DNA of 36,346 nucleotides, from the NCBI RefSeq assembly GCF_001439925.1, contig NZ_LMBV01000014.1, positions 84,887 to 121,232 of the forward strand. The letters run 5' to 3'. Each line of letters starts with the position of its first letter. Positions within the stretch are counted from its first letter, which is position 1. This stretch comes from Peribacillus muralis. Its GTDB lineage: Bacteria > Bacillota > Bacilli > Bacillales > DSM-1321. A program made the translations under genes and the position numbers. Of this stretch, positions 33,393 through 36,346 are shown piece after piece. The notes below the pieces were generated by a model. The model was not told where the DNA came from, searched no databases, and saw nothing but the letters and a program-made list of their open reading frames with translations.

Positions 33393-33421
33393 AAAACCCG
33401 TATCCAATGAGTACGGGTTTT
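33393..33421 (+). terminator. Terminator of the chemoreceptor gene
   Basis: AAAACCCGTA (33393-33402) pairs with TACGGGTTTT (33412-33421), 5 bp after the stop, and a T-rich tail follows. Confidence 0.9.
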
Positions 33422-33443
33422 CAAATTTTTCATTCATATAAAA

Positions 33444-33478
33444 TTAAAAAATGACTCCGCAGCCGTGCCGGAGTCATT
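33444..33478 (-). terminator. Terminator of the M20 amidohydrolase operon
   Basis: AATGACTCCG (33450-33459) and CGGAGTCATT (33469-33478) form a perfect 10-bp stem. On the minus strand TTTTTAATTTT follows. It sits 12 bp after the amidohydrolase stop and faces the chemoreceptor terminator. Confidence 0.9.
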
Positions 33479-33490
33479 CAGGTTAGATTA

Positions 33491-34630
33491 TTATCGATAT
33501 TCTTTTACGATTTCTGTAAAAAGCTTAATCGCATCAGCGAAGACATCCTCGTCGATATCAAATTTTGGATGATGATGCGGGTATGCACTCTTTTCACTGT
33601 TCATTCCCACAAAGATAAACGCCCCTGGCTTCTTCTGCAAGTAATAGGAAAAATCTTCGGCTCCCATATATGCGTCAACCGTTTGGAAACGTCCCTCACC
33701 AAACGTTTTTCGAATGACCGACTCCGCAAATGCCGCCTCTTTGGAATCATTCACAAGTGGAGGTGTCCCAACGATGAAATCAATTTCCCCTTTTGCACCA
33801 AAGGTTTGGCAAAGACCTTCAGTGATTTGCACCATTTGCTGTTGGATTGTTTGAACAGACTCTACAGATAATGCGCGGATGGTCCCGATTAGCTTCGCAG
33901 TATCGGGAATCACATTATACGTAGTGCCGCCTTCTATTTTCCCCACCGTTAATACTCCTGAGTGAACGGGGTTGAGCTTACGACTAATGATGCCTTGGTA
34001 CGCTTGGATTAAATAAGATGCAATATAAATCGGATCGACCGTTTCATGCGGGGTTGCACCGTGACCGCCTGAGCCTTGGATTCTCACTTCAAAGTCATCT
34101 ACAGAAGCCATCGCAGCACCAGCTTTTAGGCCCATCTTCCCCTTTTCCATGCTTTGCCACAAATGAATAGCGAAAATCGTATCTACACCATCCAATACAC
34201 CCATTTTAATGAGACGGTCAGCACCACTTGGCGTAATTTCCTCTGCTGATTGGAAGATGAATAAAATGTTTGGTTCCACTTCATTCCCAGGTTCCTTGAA
34301 CCACTCCGCTGCCGCAAGCAGAATGGCTGTATGACCATCATGCCCGCAAGCATGCGAGACACCATTTACCTTGGAGATATACGGCTTATCTCCCTCCTCA
34401 AGGATTGGCAATGCGTCGATGTCTGCTCGCAAGGCAATCGTTTTTTCTCCCTGCGTTCCTTTCATGTAACCAATGACACCGGGTGGATCGAAGTCCAATA
34501 TCTCGATATTCAATGCTTCAAGTCGCTCACGTATGAATTTCGTTGTTTCCCACTCACTGCCAGAGAGTTCCGGGTTTTCATGTAGGTAGCGCCGATCTGC
34601 CACCGCCTGTTTCGCTAACGTTTCAAACAT
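33491..34630 (-). CDS. M20 family metallo-amidohydrolase
   Basis: A 379-residue cytoplasmic enzyme of the M20D (aminoacylase / IAA-amino acid hydrolase-like) family. The metal-binding and catalytic blocks are RADIDALPILEE, the ACGHDGHTAILLAAAEWF segment (Cys and His ligands), QSAEEITPSGADRLIKMG (Glu pair), and YMGAEDFSYYLQKKPGAFIFVG near the C-terminus. The GSGGHGATPHETVDPI segment marks the dimerisation lid domain. Such enzymes remove the acyl group from N-acyl amino acids or related amides. It is the second gene of an operon with a YfcC-type permease (18-bp gap), so it probably hydrolyses what that permease imports. ATG 34630 follows AAGGGGGCTCTTTCA. Confidence 0.9.
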   Translation of the reverse strand: MFETLAKQAVADRRYLHENPELSGSEWETTKFIRERLEALNIEILDFDPPGVIGYMKGTQGEKTIALRADIDALPILEEGDKPYISKVNGVSHACGHDGHTAILLAAAEWFKEPGNEVEPNILFIFQSAEEITPSGADRLIKMGVLDGVDTIFAIHLWQSMEKGKMGLKAGAAMASVDDFEVRIQGSGGHGATPHETVDPIYIASYLIQAYQGIISRKLNPVHSGVLTVGKIEGGTTYNVIPDTAKLIGTIRALSVESVQTIQQQMVQITEGLCQTFGAKGEIDFIVGTPPLVNDSKEAAFAESVIRKTFGEGRFQTVDAYMGAEDFSYYLQKKPGAFIFVGMNSEKSAYPHHHPKFDIDEDVFADAIKLFTEIVKEYR

Positions 34631-34648
34631 TGAAAGAGCCCCCTTTTC

Positions 34649-36049
34649 TTAAAATGGTCCGTAGTTGATCCACTCTGCCACAACTAATAATATCGCACAC
34701 ACAATCAATTGGATAATGAAGAACGGGATATACCATTTCACCCATTTGTTCCATGGGATTCCCGCAATCGTAAGAGATGCAATGAGCGCACCATTCGTTG
34801 GGAATATACTTGCCGCGATTCCATCACCGAATTGGAATGCAAGCACGGCCGTTTGCCTTGTTACACCTACAAGGTCTGCAAGAGGTGACATTAACGGCAT
34901 GGTAAGTGCCGCTTGTCCACTTCCAGAAGGAACCAAGAAATTAATGATGAGCTGTAAAATCATCATGCCCACAGCGGTAAAACCCGAAGGAATTATATCC
35001 AATAAATCGGAAGCATAGTAAAGGATTGTATCCATTAATCCTCCAGACTCAAAAATAACAAGAACTGCTTGTGCCAAACCGATAATGATGGCACCGCCAA
35101 TTAGTTCCGCGGCGCCCTTCACAAAGCTATCGGCAATGCTGGATGGCGATAGTTTACCGAGTATTCCCATGATAATGCCGAACATCAAAAACAGGCCGGC
35201 AATCTCCGTAACATACCAGTCATATTTCATCACTCCGAAAATTAAGATGATGAAGTTAAGGAAAAATGCACCTAGTACCAATTTATGACGAAAGGTCATT
35301 TTCACTGCTGGTTGTTCTTCTATATTCTGATTTAAACGCCCGAACTTGCCATAAGTGCCAAGCTCCGGATTTGCCTTCACCTTCATCGCATGTCGATAAA
35401 CGAACATGACGGCCATAATATAGAAGATAGCGAAAACGATCAGACGATAGCCCATACCCGAAAAGGTTGGAAGCTCCGCAATGCCCTGTGCTACCCCTAA
35501 CGTAAAGGGATTCATGAACCCAGCTGTATAGCCCATAGATGCACCAACCACGACGATCGCAAAACCGGTTACCGCATCAAACCCTAAAGCGATCGTAAGT
35601 GGTACAAGCAAACCTACATAAACTGCCGTCTCATCAGACATCCCCATCGTCGCACCACAAATCGCGAAAAACAACATCAAGACCGGTATGATTAATTTCT
35701 CGCGATTCGCCATCTTTCGGGCAAATGACGTTATAAACGTTTCAAGCGCCCCTGTTGCACTAATAATACCGAAAACTCCTCCGATGATTAAGACGAAGAA
35801 AATCGTCCCTGCACCGTTGACCATACCTGTATGAATATCACTGAACAACTCCAATAACCCCACTGGATCACTATTGATGAATGTAAATGTATCCGGATCA
35901 ATCTCACTACGACCTTTAACCTCAACCTTATCATAATGACCGGCTGGGACAATATATGTCAAAACTGCCGCAATAACGATTAACGAGAAGATTAACACAT
36001 GTGCGTTAATGCCCGTTTTCTTTTTAGCACCTTTTTTTTCCTTAGACAT
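34649..36049 (-). CDS. YfcC/DcuC-type permease
   Basis: A 466-residue membrane protein with about 12 helices, from the YfcC branch of the C4-dicarboxylate/DcuC-like family (ion transporter superfamily). Visible blocks are the basic cytoplasmic start (SKEKKGAKKKTGINAH), YIVPAGHYDKVEVKGR, ICGATMGMSDETAVYVGLLVP, the helical-hairpin segment FLVPSGSGQAALTMPLMSPLADL, and FGDGIAASIFPTNGALIASL. YfcC proteins are proposed to import amino acids or peptides; the adjacent M20 amidohydrolase suggests N-acyl amino acids. A fair sigma-A promoter lies upstream: on the minus strand TTGTAT (36145-36150), 17 bp, TATAGT (36122-36127), giving a leader of about 65 nt. Confidence 0.88.
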   Translation of the reverse strand: MSKEKKGAKKKTGINAHVLIFSLIVIAAVLTYIVPAGHYDKVEVKGRSEIDPDTFTFINSDPVGLLELFSDIHTGMVNGAGTIFFVLIIGGVFGIISATGALETFITSFARKMANREKLIIPVLMLFFAICGATMGMSDETAVYVGLLVPLTIALGFDAVTGFAIVVVGASMGYTAGFMNPFTLGVAQGIAELPTFSGMGYRLIVFAIFYIMAVMFVYRHAMKVKANPELGTYGKFGRLNQNIEEQPAVKMTFRHKLVLGAFFLNFIILIFGVMKYDWYVTEIAGLFLMFGIIMGILGKLSPSSIADSFVKGAAELIGGAIIIGLAQAVLVIFESGGLMDTILYYASDLLDIIPSGFTAVGMMILQLIINFLVPSGSGQAALTMPLMSPLADLVGVTRQTAVLAFQFGDGIAASIFPTNGALIASLTIAGIPWNKWVKWYIPFFIIQLIVCAILLVVAEWINYGPF

Positions 36050-36121
36050 CTTTTGTCAAAACTCCTTATTCGAAAAGTTAACACTTATATAGTTCATTCT
36101 ATTAATTATTATTTTTAAATA

Positions 36122-36150
36122 ACTATACATATTATTCTATATTAATACAA
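36122..36150 (-). promoter_or_regulatory. Sigma-A-like promoter of the YfcC-M20 operon
   Basis: On the minus strand, TTGTAT, a 17-bp spacer and TATAGT. The surrounding 36060-36240 is extremely A/T-rich, so chance matches are likely, but position and spacing are right. Confidence 0.45.
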
Positions 36151-36280
36151 TCCTAATTTACATATTAATTTAAGTAGGTTTTAGAAATCGTTATATATAA
36201 AGTAATATCCTTAAATAATAATATTCTTCTGAATTTTTCATATACACCAATCTGGTATACGTGTTATCCCTATAAGGAAA

Positions 36281-36346
36281 TCGAGTAGGAGGAGGCGCCT
36301 AGCCTCCGACCTCTCACACCACCGTACGTACCGTTCGGTATACGGC
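36281..36346 (-). mobile_element. 3' end of a group II intron (domains V and VI)
   Basis: On the minus strand, GCCGTATACCGAACGGTACG followed by TACGGTG is a typical domain V hairpin, cut by the window edge. GTGAGAGGTC, then GGAGGCTAGGCGCCTCC and TCCTACTCGAT, form domain VI with its branch-point A region. The intron boundary is near 36280/36281. The rest, including any reverse transcriptase gene, lies to the right of the window. It is inserted about 230 bp upstream of the YfcC gene. Confidence 0.8.

Overview
The window looks like a chromosomal segment from a Bacillaceae member, most likely a Peribacillus- or Bacillus-type soil species. The reasons are moderate G+C coding sequence with AT-rich spacers, strong AGGAGG-type ribosome binding sites, textbook intrinsic terminators, and typical genes of that group: the glcU-gdh pair, kbl-tdh, fdhD, a DUF3311/sodium-solute symporter pair and several APC amino acid permeases. 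It carries about 28 protein genes, mostly transport and small-molecule catabolism. I see no rRNA or tRNA and no CRISPR array.

Left part (1-9200): a small DUF6176-like gene; an uncharacterised permease; an RraA-fold protein followed by an MFS transporter whose 5' end looks frameshifted, both behind a sigma-A promoter with a GntR-type palindrome; an APC amino acid permease; and the threonine-degradation operon kbl-tdh.

Middle (9700-18200): a thioredoxin-fold protein; glcU-gdh (glucose uptake and glucose dehydrogenase); an isolated fdhD; an unrecognised small CxxC ORF; a second APC permease; a DUF3311 plus SSS symporter pair; and a tandem-duplicated intergenic repeat of about 260 bp that recurs near 28.5 kb.

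Main candidate system (18186-27559): a minus-strand operon encodes a ROK regulator, a lipoprotein of the iron/organophosphate-type binding family, an ABC ATPase, a fused double permease and an argininosuccinate-lyase-like enzyme with altered signature residues. A large secreted PIG-L deacetylase with NEW3-like and GATase-like domains is transcribed divergently. The two divergent promoters overlap completely, and each leader holds a GTTAGTA-type half-site. I infer an uncharacterised pathway: extracellular processing of an N-acylated (possibly amino-sugar) compound, uptake, then cytoplasmic C-N lyase cleavage.

Right part (27560-36346): an intergenic stretch with a 21-bp minisatellite and the dispersed repeat; a glutamine-type ABC transporter operon with an intra-operon hairpin; a small unknown gene; and a six-TM chemoreceptor. 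The chemoreceptor leader contains a sigma-D-like promoter, what I read as a c-di-GMP-II riboswitch, and an overlapping intrinsic terminator. Then come an M20 amidohydrolase with a YfcC/DcuC-type permease, and at the right edge the 3' end (domains V and VI) of a group II intron that continues beyond the window.
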